Part shown: positions 26,529-37,796 of the stretch, one piece after another
Numbering within the stretch: position 1 is the first letter of the stretch
How the letters are laid out: the number at the start of each line of letters is the position of its first letter
From: Erpobdella octoculata
Taxonomy: Eukaryota; Annelida; Clitellata; Hirudinida; Erpobdellidae
DNA: 64,000 bases
NCBI GenBank assembly: GCA_963978895.1
Contig: OZ022241.1
Span: forward strand, 7,072,653-7,136,652
Reading direction: 5' to 3'
Position numbers and translations under genes: made by a program
Notes under the pieces: generated by a model
Told to the model about the DNA's origin: nothing
Database searches by the model: none
Seen by the model: only the letters and a program-made list of their open reading frames with translations

Positions 26529-28891
26529 ACTATTAACACAATATACATTCATTACTGAAATACATAATAAAACATAGTTATTACCTTTGACAAAATTGTA
26601 CTAAAAAATATTTTAATTTTCAAACAATTTATTGAAAATCAGTTCAATCAAGTATTGAAATTTCTAATCACAGGACAACACAATTATTTCATATTGAACA
26701 CACCTTGTAGAGTTCACCCCAAACTCTTTTCGATTGGCCAGCTTTGAAGATGGGCTCGCCGGCTTCGTCCTTGAACCCCATGTTGTCAACGACGATATCG
26801 ACGTCTTTTGTTGAGTCGTATGTGTTGTTCTTCTCTTCTGCCAGTTGAGCAAGAGTCTGATGCAGATGAAATAATGCAAATAATTAAATATGCTTTATAA
26901 TGAAGTTATTTTAAACAAATGCTTTAAAATTTTCAATATTTATTAAGTAGAACTGAAATTAATTAACCTTTATATAATCAAACATAAAGCTTAAAATAAC
27001 CCCTTACAATGTGAATTTAAATTGATCAGAATTTAAATTTTATTTGACCTGCAAATCTGAAGCAGCAAATCTAGGACGTTTCCTTTGTGCCTTCGCTCCA
27101 AAAGTTGTCTCAAAGCTTTCCGTGTCCAAAATGTGAACTCTTTTGTTCTGTACAATTTAATTTATAAAGATTTTAAAGCATCTATTTATTACTCTGAATG
27201 GCATTTCATATCTAATATAAATATATATGCAATAATTAACATAAAAATATTGAGCTTACAAACAAATTTCATCTTTAACAGACACTTACAACTTTAATTT
27301 TAAAATTTATAATTAACAAACCTTTGCAGATTCATTGAGAAGTGTAATCGGTAATTTGGTTTGTTTCAGGACGACGGAGTATGGATTGGTCATCGCTTTC
27401 TTCATTTCTGTCTGAAAACTCTGTAAAGCATTCTGCGTGATGACTCTTGTATTACCTAAATAAAACAGAGTACTATGGAGACTGTATAAAAACAGAAATG
27501 ACATAAAACTGAGACATCTAAAGCTTTGAAGCTTGTCCTTAAACTATATTTTTAACAAAGTTCTTATACAAGCAGAGCAAATTGGATAAGATTGTCGCTA
27601 TACAAAACTGATCAAATTTCGTGCTATCTGAAGTTTTGAAGTTAATATTATTATACCCCATCTTATTATTTACATTAATGATCATATCACGCAATATTTT
27701 CCTATTAAGTTAGAAAACAGCAAATATCTAATTACTGAAAAACAACTTACCAAACCACTTTCTGTTGGATTCGACTCTTGCCGATGTTCCAGGAGCAAGT
27801 CGTGACTGGAAAGGTGCACTTTTAATAATCTTGCCAGATGGATCTCTGTTAATTATTACATAAAATTATTTACATTTATTTAAATATCAGATTTTTAAGT
27901 TAATGTAACTGTTATAAAATCAATGCTTTAGAACTGGAAAGCCAATATAGTTAAAAGAGTAAAGCCCTGTACACATCGAAAAACGTGAGTTGACACAACC
28001 CGATCAAATCCGACATGTACGGTACAATCGGAGTTTGTCGATGTGATGTAGTCGTTAATGACATCAAACTGAGTTTAGCAAGTTTGTAAATTGCCAGCAA
28101 ATCACCGATAAGACGTACTATAAATATAAATTTGTCAAACTATTATTTTTCCAATGGCCCTGAAGATTTAGATTTGGGGCATTAGAAAGCTTCTATTTTC
28201 GACGTTCTACCTGACACACTTTCTCGTGATTGGTTGAAGAACAAAACTGGGTCAAAATGTAAGATACACGCGACTTCAACGTGCTTGTCGCGTTGGGTTT
28301 GTGCTTGACTATTTCACATCGACCGATTTGATCTGATTTTTTTTTTGTGTTGTCGGGTTGGGTTTTTTGTCGATGTGAACAGGGCTTTAGTGATCCAAGA
28401 CTGATGTTTGGGATTTTGTCGTAAAAATAATGAAAACACTGAAGTATCTTACAAACCTAACCGCTTTGAAATTCCTGTACATTTGAAGTCTCTTTATGGT
28501 CGACCTGTCTCTTGAATTTGCATCCTTCCTCGGTCTATCTATGTATAGAAAATACTAATTTTTATCTTGCCATAAAATTAATAATAAAGAACGTTCTCTA
28601 ATAGTATTGCATACAAGTGAATTGATAAATTGGTGGTATGCAACTAAAACTAAGTATTGCATAATTTCTTGAGCTCAGTAAGTTATATATTAATATTGCA
28701 TTCATCTATCACTGCAAAATATCAACTGAATAACATAAGACTTTATTTGATAAGTCTAATTGCTTTAAAAGACACAAAAAATTCTAACCAGGGTTCATGC
28801 TATGGTTGGATTTATTAATTTTATTTCCTTTCACTGGTTTCGTGCTAGCATTGTAGCTAACAGTAGTACCTCCCTTTTTCGTTTTAGCCAT
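24489..28891 (-). CDS. GNL2: GNL2 / NOG2 nucleolar GTPase, complete, 13 exons
   Basis: Circularly permuted GTPase (YlqF/YawG family) for late nuclear steps of 60S subunit assembly (family knowledge). Exons: 28789-28891, 28457-28538, 27751-27845, 27322-27455, 27049-27147, 26704-26856, 26209-26367, 25931-26044, 25639-25767, 25448-25552, 25027-25185, 24830-24921, 24489-24750; about 561 aa. The N terminus has the [20 protein letters not shown] block typical of the family. G motifs come in permuted order: G4 NKCD (about residue 265), G1 GYPNVGKSS (about 327), G2 PIAGET, G3 DCPG (about 371). [20 protein letters not shown] and [20 protein letters not shown] match the family closely. The tail is a low-complexity Glu/Asp/Lys run and is shorter than in human GNL2 (about 730 aa), closer to yeast Nog2 length. 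All introns are phase-consistent. Confidence 0.96.
26485..26530. repeat. (TA)n microsatellite (GNL2 intron)
   Basis: An AT dinucleotide run with a few C interruptions, between GNL2 exons 6 and 7. Confidence 0.85.
27962..28387. mobile_element. TIR element (MITE) with TA target site, in GNL2 intron 2
   Basis: The two ends are inverted copies: AAGCCCTGTACACATCGA at the left, and the complement of AAGCCCTGTTCACATCGA at the right. The similarity runs further inward for roughly 50 bases with gaps. The element is flanked by TA on both sides (27960-27961 and 28388-28389), as for Tc1/mariner-like transposition. It is 426 bp with no coding capacity, so non-autonomous. Confidence 0.72.
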
Positions 28892-30861
28892 TTTTAATCT
28901 GAAATTCACAAAACAATTAAAGTTTATATAAGATCATATTGGTGTTATACTTCAAGATCACTAAAACACAGGCAGGCAATCGTAATCAGTGCCTCGATTT
29001 TTAAGTTGTATTCTATGTAAACTTGAAGAAAATGAACCTCAGTGTCAGGATTATGTGTAAAAAGTTCCTGAATAGGCCGCGACCGTCTATAAGCCACATG
29101 TTGGTTCTTACGTGTGTAAAAAATTGTATAAGCTGCGGCTTATATGCGCTAAAATATGGTAGGTCAAAAAACAAGAAAAAACCACTTTCAATCAAAGTTA
29201 AAGGAAAATTAATTTTTGGCTCGGGTCATGATTAACAAGTATTTTTATGTAACCATTTTTAATGTGGCTTTATTAGATAACAAAATATATGCATTCACGG
29301 AACACCATTTTAACGCATTCTATGGCACCTGATATATTTTATATACTTTAATGTTCGAGTCTGACGTGTTTCAGTTTTGCAACTTATGGAACTCGTACAA
29401 TTTTAATTTAAAACATATTACTTTTAACTTTACAAATGTATACTTATTATAATTACATAGCGCGATTATATAAGATCATATTTTCTCCCAAAACTTTCTC
29501 TATTGTCTCTGGGCATTATATAATTATTCAACTAAACATGATGAGCTTATGAACATTATCTTAGCTGGCTATGGTGCCACTAGCACAATTATATGAAGAC
29601 ATAATTCCCGGTTTAAATTTTCTCTAGGTGTTATATAACAATAACATCATAGCATCTTCCAAAGGTTCCCTCCTCTTAGGCTGAATCCTTTTCTGCTGAA
29701 ACTATTTAATTCTGCAAATTAATTATTTATTCGATTAATTATTAATTAAACTCGATAAATTGTTAACTTTTCAATATTATCGAAAACCTCCAACTTTTTT
29801 CAATTTCTTAATTTTTTATTGGTTTTTGTTAAATAAATCAATGTTAATAATTATTAAGCCATTTCAAGACTCATAAAACAAAACTTTGTCAACATTTTCC
29901 TTATCATCGAAAATATTTTGTTCTACTTAGATGAATAAAAAACCCTCCCTATTTCAATTTATTACTACTACTAACGCCATTGATAACTGGATCTTCCCTG
30001 GGAACTATTTAGCTTTGAGAGCAATTTTTAAATGTTCTAAAGTGATGGAACTGTTGTTTTTATTTATTTATTTCTGTTCTAATTAATCTTTTCTTGTGTT
30101 TTCAATGTCATTTATGTTAAAATAACGGTTAGTTAAATCCAATCAAAATTCGCTTAGGCTGCTATACTAGATTACTAAAAACCTTTTTAGGGTTACGCGT
30201 TTTTTTCCAAATGTGTTTGAGTCAGATATATCAACAGTAAGCGCTGCCATTTCGTTTTCTATTCTTGTTAATATCCTTACTATATTTACTATTTAAACTT
30301 CTATGAATTCCGTAAAATATATTGTTTCTTCGCAGTGAAAACAATTTTTTGTCATAAAACATAAAAACTTTAAGTTTAACGTGAAAATACTAACATTTTG
30401 AAAATACAACCCAAATGTAAAATAACAATATCGGAATTCGCGAAAATAGGGAGACGAGCGTGGCTCTGTTTACTTTCAGAACCAAGAAACTCTAAAACAC
30501 CTTGGATTAAATAATGTCATGTATAAAAGTTGTGTTTGGTTGTGTTAGTATTATTGTGAAAATAAATCAAAATATTTTTAAATAAAAATAAAAGCAATTT
30601 GCAATATAACAACATCACTTTACATATGGCTCTAACGCGTTTCCTTCCAAGTAATATACGCGGTCTAAAAGCAACAAAGCTTGCAAGGACGTCATTTGGG
30701 AGACGGGGAAAAAATTGCCCCCAAGAATTTTCAAAAAAACTTGTTTCAAACTTTAATCAGTGGGATCATATAGTTGCTACAGCGCATCTAGCGGGCACCA
30801 GAAACCTACATCAACCTTTGCCAATTTTACCACAAATTGTTTCGTCCAGCCTGCTTGTATT
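28892..30861. other. Intergenic stretch between GNL2 and the LINE
   Basis: About 2 kb of AT-rich DNA upstream of GNL2. The GNL2 promoter should lie near 28900-29000. No coding exon was recognised. A short degenerate repeat block at about 30690-30857 also has copies on the far side of the LINE (34360-34475). Confidence 0.5.
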
Positions 30862-30914
30862 TATTTATTTATTTATTATGTTGTCAACACGAGTTAAATA
30901 ACTCCTTGCCGAAT

Positions 30915-31466
30915 TACAAACAAAAAAACCACACGAACAGAAAAAAAGCACAACACGACCCCACAAACGAACCGGAAACAAAGAAAAATGTCAACATCAC
31001 CAATGAATCAATTAAAAGTAATCAGAAAACATGTCCAAAATCAGCACGACATCACAAGCAAACCGAAAACATAATGTCAATTAAACAGAAAACATATCTA
31101 AAACTCAACGCGAACTCTCAAGCGAACCAAAAACAGTAAAATGTCGCACATATGGAGTCAGATCAAAAACTAAACATAAAACATAATAATATAAAAAAAA
31201 AACCGCACGAACAGAAAAAAAAGTACAACAGGACCCCACAAACGAACCGAAAAAAAAGAAAACTGTCAACACCACTAATGAATGAATCAATTCAAAAGTA
31301 ATCAGAAAACCAGCACGACATCACATGCAAACCGAAAACATAGTGTCAATTAAACAGAAAACCTATCTAAAACCCAACACGACCTCAAAGCAAACCAAAA
31401 ACAGTGCAAAATGTCACGCAATTAGAGGCAGATCAAAAACTAAACATAAAACACATCTAAAACCCC
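30915..31466 (-). repeat. Tandem duplication (about 275 bp, two copies) in the LINE 3' UTR
   Basis: Two consecutive copies, about 30917-31190 and 31192-31465, share the words CGAACAGAAAAAAA, CCCCACAAACGAACCG, GTCAATTAAACAGAAAAC and CAGATCAAAAACTAAACATA. They differ by small indels. They lie between the LINE stop codon and its tail, so the duplication belongs to the element's 3' UTR. Confidence 0.8.
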
Positions 31467-31471
31467 CGTCT

Positions 31472-34252
31472 TCACAACTCATAAACCTTTTCACCCCAAA
31501 AAGCATCTAATAATATCCTAAAAGTATATTTATCTCCAGCTGACACGACCGACTGTGGCAATCTATTCCACTCCTGAATAACTCTATTACCAAAGAAATA
31601 CTTCCTGCAGTCTTTGTGTGCACCTGATGTCACCAGCTTTCTATCGTGGCCTCTGGTTCTTTCATACGTACAGAAGGTCAGGGACGGACAAACCAAGCTC
31701 CTTAGATCTCCAGCCAACAAATCGAATAATAAAATCAAATCCGCTCTGATTCTTCTATATTTCAATGTCGGAAGCTTTAATTTTCTCAATCTCATTTCGT
31801 ATGGCATTCCCACACAGGATGGCCGCAGTTTAGTCGCCCTTCTCTGCACCCTTTCTACTGCATCGATCAATCCTTGCCTATATGGGTTCCACACTTGTAC
31901 TCCATATTCTAGCTGGGACCTCACCAAGGCTTTATATAGAGTAATAAAGGCTTCATCTGACAATTTTCTAAAATTTCTTGCTATTATGCCCAGCATCATG
32001 TTGGCTTTCTTTACCCGAGATAAAATATGTTCTTTGAATTGCAGTTTTGAATCCATAATAATACCGAGATCCGAGACTGATTCAATTGTTGGTATCTCAC
32101 ACGTGGTGCCATCTAAATCTATCAAATGATATTTATTTATGAAATGCTTCCCCCCAACATGGAGAAGACAGCATTTTCCAATATTCACCTGCATCTGCCA
32201 TCTATTGAACCACTCCACCACTCTATTGATATCATTCTGCAGCCTGCTACAATCATCTTTACTGCTCAAAACTTTAAATATTTTAGCATCATCCGCAAAA
32301 AGAAACATATTCTCGCAAACAGTACAAATGTCATTGATATAAATCAGGAACAATACAGGACCCAACACACTACCCTGAGGAACACCACTCTCCACCCGTA
32401 AAGCCTCGGAATGCTCTTCATTTAATCTCACTCTAAACGTTCTGTCTTTCAAATAGTTTTTAATCCACTTTAGAATCTGTTTATGCACTTTGTATCTCTC
32501 CAACTTATATAACAATTTTTCATGCGGAATTTTGTCAAAGGCCTTTTCCAGGTCAGTATATAACACATCAACTTCATTTCCCACATCCACAGCCTTAGAA
32601 AGCACATCAAGGAAACCAAGCATCTGTAGAGTTGTGGAGCGTGAAGGAAGAAATCCAAACTGGTTCCTGGCAAACAAGTTATTTTTCAAAAAATATCCAA
32701 GCAGATGATCTTTAATGATTGACTCCAGTATCCTGCAACAAACCGATGTCAATGCCACTGGTCTATAATTGGATATTATATCTTTACGACCTTTCTTAAA
32801 CAGTGGAACAACACAACTGGATCTCCAATCCCTCACCACTTCTCCCGATTGCAATGAACATTCAAATATATGCTTTAAATAAACGTTAATTGATGCACAT
32901 GTTTCTTTCAGAACCCTAGGGTGAATTCCATCTGGTCCAGCCGATTTATTACCATCAAGTTCTCTTAGCTTTTTGCCAAGCATTCCAGAATCTATCTTTA
33001 CTTCATCCATACCATCCTCAGGTACTCCAGGACTAAAAGGCAGAATATTTGTCAAACCCGAACCTGTATCACTCACATACACAGAGGCAAAAAATTCTGC
33101 AAACGCCTTCGCTTTCTCGTATCCCTCTGTGAGAACAGAACCATCAACAGTCAACATGCCGGGTGAATTTCTGCATTTAGCTTTTTTGTGCACAAAATTC
33201 CAAAATCTCTTGGGATTAGTCTTAAAATTTGCAGCAATAAGGTTCTGGTTTTCTTTTTCAAGTTGTGCCGACAAAACCCTCACCTTTTGACGGTATTTCC
33301 TAAACTCAGTTAGTTTCTCGGTCGCCCCATATCTATAAACTTGTCTCCAGCATTGATGTTTCAGCTTAATAAGTGTACGCAGTTCCTGTGTCATTCTAAA
33401 GCGGAATTTATTATTTTTAGCTCTGTGAGGAACAAATCGCTTTGTAAGTTCCATCAACGTATCTCGGAAAATCGACCACTTATTTTCCACAGAAATATCA
33501 TCCTCAAGCACCATAGTCAGAGCTCCACCAATTAAATCATTGAAACCAGTATAATCTCCCAGATCATAACAAGGTCGTTTGTTACTGTTACAACCAGAGC
33601 TGCTTTCAATCTCCAAACAAACATTGAACGAAATAATCGAGTGATCGCTGCCTCCCAATGGTGAAAGATATCTGATACTATCTATAGACTCTCTTGAAGT
33701 TACCACAAGATCTAATAAGTGTGGAGTTTGGCCAGGTCTAAACCTGGTTGGCTCTGTGATGTGTTGAATCATAAACCTGTCATCCAAAAACTTCAAAAAT
33801 CTATTTTCGATTCTTGTATGTAAACCCTGACAGCTCGAAGTCATCCAATTTATCTCTGGAAAATTAAAATCTCCCAGCAGAAGATGATTACCTTTCAACA
33901 ACATGAATTCTTCTAGCAGGTCAATAAGAAGTTCATTGTTTTCTGATAAACTATTTGGGCTTCTATAAATAAATAAAATATTCAAAAAATCTCTAGAAGT
34001 TAGCAATCTAATGCATAATTTTTCCTGAAATGTTATTTTCATATTTATTTCAATTACTGAAAGACTCTCTTTATAATACAATAATAATCCTCTGCAACCA
34101 TCTTTCTGAAACCCAGAAGATAATATTTGCCATCCCTTCAGCTGGTATTCTGAAATTGATTGTGGAAATCTTAAATTTTTAGGATTGACCTCATTCAGCA
34201 ATATTAAATCTGGCAGAGTTTTTGCAGACCCCAAAAGCAACTGCAATTCCAT
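31472..34252 (-). CDS. LINE ORF2: APE-type endonuclease and reverse transcriptase
   Basis: An uninterrupted 926-codon frame. The endonuclease part shows the catalytic Glu context LILLNE (about residue 21), FIYRSPN (94-100), GDFNFPEINW (from 127) and GGSDHSIISF (SDH at 202-204). Reverse transcriptase motifs in order: NKSAGPDGIHP, SNYRPVALTS, NQFGFLPSRSTTLQML, YTDLEKAFD (565-573), GVPQGSVLGP, LFADDAKIF (FADD at 652-655), then DLGIIMDSKLQF. The C-terminal NRLPQSVVSA is typical of CR1/L2-like elements. The frame extends upstream of the first Met to a stop near 34354. There the segment aligned to the first endonuclease strand is short, so the N terminus may be damaged. Full-length proteins of this type also need an intact first endonuclease motif. 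Confidence 0.9.
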   Translation of the reverse strand: MELQLLLGSAKTLPDLILLNEVNPKNLRFPQSISEYQLKGWQILSSGFQKDGCRGLLLYYKESLSVIEINMKITFQEKLCIRLLTSRDFLNILFIYRSPNSLSENNELLIDLLEEFMLLKGNHLLLGDFNFPEINWMTSSCQGLHTRIENRFLKFLDDRFMIQHITEPTRFRPGQTPHLLDLVVTSRESIDSIRYLSPLGGSDHSIISFNVCLEIESSSGCNSNKRPCYDLGDYTGFNDLIGGALTMVLEDDISVENKWSIFRDTLMELTKRFVPHRAKNNKFRFRMTQELRTLIKLKHQCWRQVYRYGATEKLTEFRKYRQKVRVLSAQLEKENQNLIAANFKTNPKRFWNFVHKKAKCRNSPGMLTVDGSVLTEGYEKAKAFAEFFASVYVSDTGSGLTNILPFSPGVPEDGMDEVKIDSGMLGKKLRELDGNKSAGPDGIHPRVLKETCASINVYLKHIFECSLQSGEVVRDWRSSCVVPLFKKGRKDIISNYRPVALTSVCCRILESIIKDHLLGYFLKNNLFARNQFGFLPSRSTTLQMLGFLDVLSKAVDVGNEVDVLYTDLEKAFDKIPHEKLLYKLERYKVHKQILKWIKNYLKDRTFRVRLNEEHSEALRVESGVPQGSVLGPVLFLIYINDICTVCENMFLFADDAKIFKVLSSKDDCSRLQNDINRVVEWFNRWQMQVNIGKCCLLHVGGKHFINKYHLIDLDGTTCEIPTIESVSDLGIIMDSKLQFKEHILSRVKKANMMLGIIARNFRKLSDEAFITLYKALVRSQLEYGVQVWNPYRQGLIDAVERVQRRATKLRPSCVGMPYEMRLRKLKLPTLKYRRIRADLILLFDLLAGDLRSLVCPSLTFCTYERTRGHDRKLVTSGAHKDCRKYFFGNRVIQEWNRLPQSVVSAGDKYTFRILLDAFWGEKVYEL

Positions 34253-34350
34253 GAATTTATTTGATAAAATGATACAAAAAATTTTGTGCTCGGTAACTTT
34301 TGCTGCCCGGCATTTGTACCCAGTGGGCCGTTGCGTGATACCGCCTTGAC

Positions 34351-34847
34351 ATCATCAACCCATGCCAATTTGACCATAAATTATTTCATCCAGCTAGTCT
34401 GCTCGAGAATGATACCAGAAGCGGCGATTGAGGAGGGTTGGGGAAGACACGGCTCCCCCCAAGATTTTTTCACCAAATAGAAAAAATATCTTAATTAGCT
34501 TATTTATTTAGATTAGTTGATAAACTTAGTATTTTTCATACACTTTGAACTATATATACTTAGTTATATCATATATCTCTGCTATTATTTTTTAATCTTT
34601 TAGAAACCCTTTGTTACATTCATAATTTAAACGTTTATTTGTCTGCGTTCAATATTAAACAAAAGTTAATCTTTTGGAATACTGTTTTTTAATTAATATA
34701 ATGTTTTACATGAAATATACAACATACTAGTGTACTAGTGTATATGGGCATGGTCATTTGAGTTTGAAGATTCTCTGTCAAATTTAAAAAAAATCTTCGC
34801 TCTTCGCTCCCCAAAGATTTTGCTGAATCGCCGCCGCCTCTGAATGA

Positions 34848-34886
<39 letters not shown>

Positions 34887-35743
34887 GTCGACAAAACAGA
34901 ATTCAATTTAAAATTTCTGACACACTAAACAGGTTAACTCCTTTTATTTACTAACTTTCACCACAGGATAGTTTTTTTTTTTTTATAAACTACACAACCA
35001 TAAACGTAAGAGTCCTCCGCAATAACATATCTAGGTAAAAACAACTAATTTTCCATATGTATCAGTAATTCCAGCTAACCAGCGGCCACATCGCAGTCCT
35101 CTGACGATAACTGATCATCGGCAATCCATTTTATACTGAACCCAGTTGGTAGATATCTAACACTTCAACAAAAGTCGCCACCATCAAAACATGCACAAAG
35201 AAACCGAATGGAAAAAAAACTGATTATGATAAACTTCAATTTCCATCAAAGTGGGCTCAGCACTCATGAGATAATAATGGACAGTCATCAATTTCAAGTT
35301 TAATAAAAAATGGAAAAAACAATTTTCTGCACGACCATGACAAATAAGTAGCAGAAATGCCGAAGGAAAAGCAGAAACTCTCTCGAGTTTGAATGAGCGG
35401 ACGCTTACTTTTAACCAATCGGGTTCTGAACGAATTATTTCTCAACAGCACACAAATCTACAGATTCCTTCAACGATGATAGTAAAAATCGATAATCGAC
35501 GATAGTTTTTCCAATCAAAATTTCTACAAAAAAAGGAAAAGAAAAGAATGAAACCGAGGAAGCAAACAAATGAATATGATGATTTAAAAGATCCCGTTAA
35601 AACAACAACAACACGTCTCTATGCATATCACTAAAAAAGTTGCACGCACGCACACACACACAGCGAAGGAAAATAATAAAGGTCATAAAAAAGGCTGAAG
35701 TTCTGACGTAGTCCTTTCACATCAAATAGAGAAAAAAAAATTG
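34351..35743. other. Repeat-bearing intergenic region and UBE2H 3' UTR
   Basis: From 34360 to 34475 runs a degenerate dispersed repeat also seen at 30690-30857. A (TAC)n microsatellite lies at 34850-34887. The UBE2H 3' UTR should occupy the part just below 35744. No coding exon was seen. Confidence 0.5.
34850..34887. repeat. (TAC)n microsatellite
   Basis: About twelve TAC units between the LINE and UBE2H. Confidence 0.9.
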
Positions 35744-37753
35744 TCATAGTTCCATGTCGTCCATTTCGTCCTCGGAAAAATCGCTCAGCGAACTTTCGCT
35801 GGAGGACTGAACATTCTCCTGCTCTCGCAGTGCAGCTTCTGTGGCATACTTCCGAACGTATTCTAAAATAATGCAATGAAAATAATTTATATTTTGAGTT
35901 AAAAAGCACGAAACAATTAAAGAAGCCATTAACGGGTGTAAGGCTTTTAAAAATCTAGTGCTATCTCCTATTCAACTGATGCATATAAGGCTCCATGGAG
36001 CAACACATACATGTTATGCACAAACATATGTGTATGCATAACGTGTGTGCTTATGTAACTAGCAGGCAGTTATCTAATCAATTTATACACTTACAAAAAA
36101 AGTTTTATTGTCTTATTACGTTTTGATAAGATTTAAATAAATACATTTTTACTACTTAATTAAAAAAATATTCAATTACTGAATTCTCAAAGCTGTAAGC
36201 TTACTCTATCATCACTAATTCTACTAATTGAGAATGTGCGTGTGTGGTATATATCGCTTACACAACAGAAATGGAGAATCGCATAATATGCATCCAGTGA
36301 ATTTTGCAAACAACATTTGCACTTCCATCCATTTCTATTTATAATGTGCTTAAAAAAACCTCTCATAAAAAAATAAACAATGCTTACTGAGAAACAGCTT
36401 GTTATAGCTTACTACAAGGACATATTTTTGTTATTTTTTTTAAAAACTAAAACTAGAAACCTTGAACTTTTTTATTGTACTCCTCTGGTCGGTGTAGGTA
36501 GAGGGCTGCGGCACTGCCGTTGAGTGGGTCGGTGGGGTTCGGGTAGGTCAACAGCTGTGGCAGGAAGGACTCAAAAATGTTGGATAGATCTGCAAGAGTA
36601 TTTATTAGAATCATATAGAAATCAATGGAAACAAACATTATTAAACAAGCATCGCATCCAGAAATGTTATTGCAGGGCATTATTTGTTCTATGATAGATT
36701 AGAACAAAATTTTCCTAAGCAATTTAAAATGCTATAATTTATAGATATTGTTCTAATTTTTTTCCATTTCAATAACTTTGATTAAAGACAAACCTTTATT
36801 TAGATAACACAGTTCTAATTAGACAAGCCAGCTTAAATTCGACAGCAGCTTTAGTTAGACAGATTGAATTAGAAAACACATCTTTATTTATAAATTAGAC
36901 ACCACAACTTTAATTAAACATTGCACAACACAGCTTTATTAATAAATTAGACTTCACAGCTTCATAAGCTACTTCATTGGCATATTTTGCTACCAGATGA
37001 TGATATTACAATGCAGCTTAATATGGCTCAGGTATCTGCTAGATGATGATATTACAATGCAGCTTATGGCTCAGGTATCTGTTAGACTGATAAACACACA
37101 TAAAATAAAATAAAAATATACTATGCATCTTCAGAACCTGTTTAAATACTATTGTACACACAAATCTGTACAAATAAATAAAAAGCCTGCTGCCTAAGCT
37201 GAATTCCAGCAGTGTACAATGATAACAACATTCCAAAATGCAGAGACTGAGTAGGCAGATATACAGTTTAAATAATAATGAGTAATATTTGTGTACAGCA
37301 TGAACAACATGAAAATATCATACTAAATAATTACTTATATGAGCTAAATAGTTGGTAAATTTAATAAAATAAAAAATATATATAATAGAGTTTTTTTTAA
37401 TAAAATGAGTACAATCTCTTAAATGGTAAAATTGTTCATCTGTTAAACTACCAGCCATATTTATTGATCTTAAAAAAAAATGAAGAGAAGAAAAGACATA
37501 AATAAATAAATAAAATAAAATAGCAATTGTGATCTGGTCATCATCATCAAAACAGAACTTGTGATACAGGCTGTCTTAATTATAACAGCTTTCTGCCCAT
37601 TATCATTATCATCATACTTATCATTATCAGCATCATCATTCATTTTCAAGTTTCTTTCTATCACTGGACATTATTTCAGCATTTAACATCAAATTTTGAC
37701 TTGTCACATGGGTTCCAGAGCCAAGGTCTTCCTGTCTTCTCTGTGACCTCTCT

Positions 37754-37796
<43 letters not shown>

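Larger units (their letters stand above)
30862..34350 (-). mobile_element. CR1/L2-type non-LTR retrotransposon (LINE)
   Basis: Minus-strand element. The 3' end lies near 30862, with a short tandem tail (TAAA units, seen as TATT on the plus strand at 30863-30880), as is typical of CR1/L2-group LINEs. Then come a 3' UTR with a tandem duplication and the endonuclease/reverse transcriptase frame. No ORF1 or gag-like frame precedes it, so the copy is probably 5'-truncated or diverged upstream of about 34350. Related repeat fragments lie on both flanks. Confidence 0.85.

Noticed and set aside
30599..30901. 100-codon plus-strand frame
   Set aside because: It runs from an old repeat into the tail of the LINE; no protein similarity.
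32126..32401. Plus-strand frames over the LINE
   Set aside because: Shadows of the reverse transcriptase frame on the minus strand.
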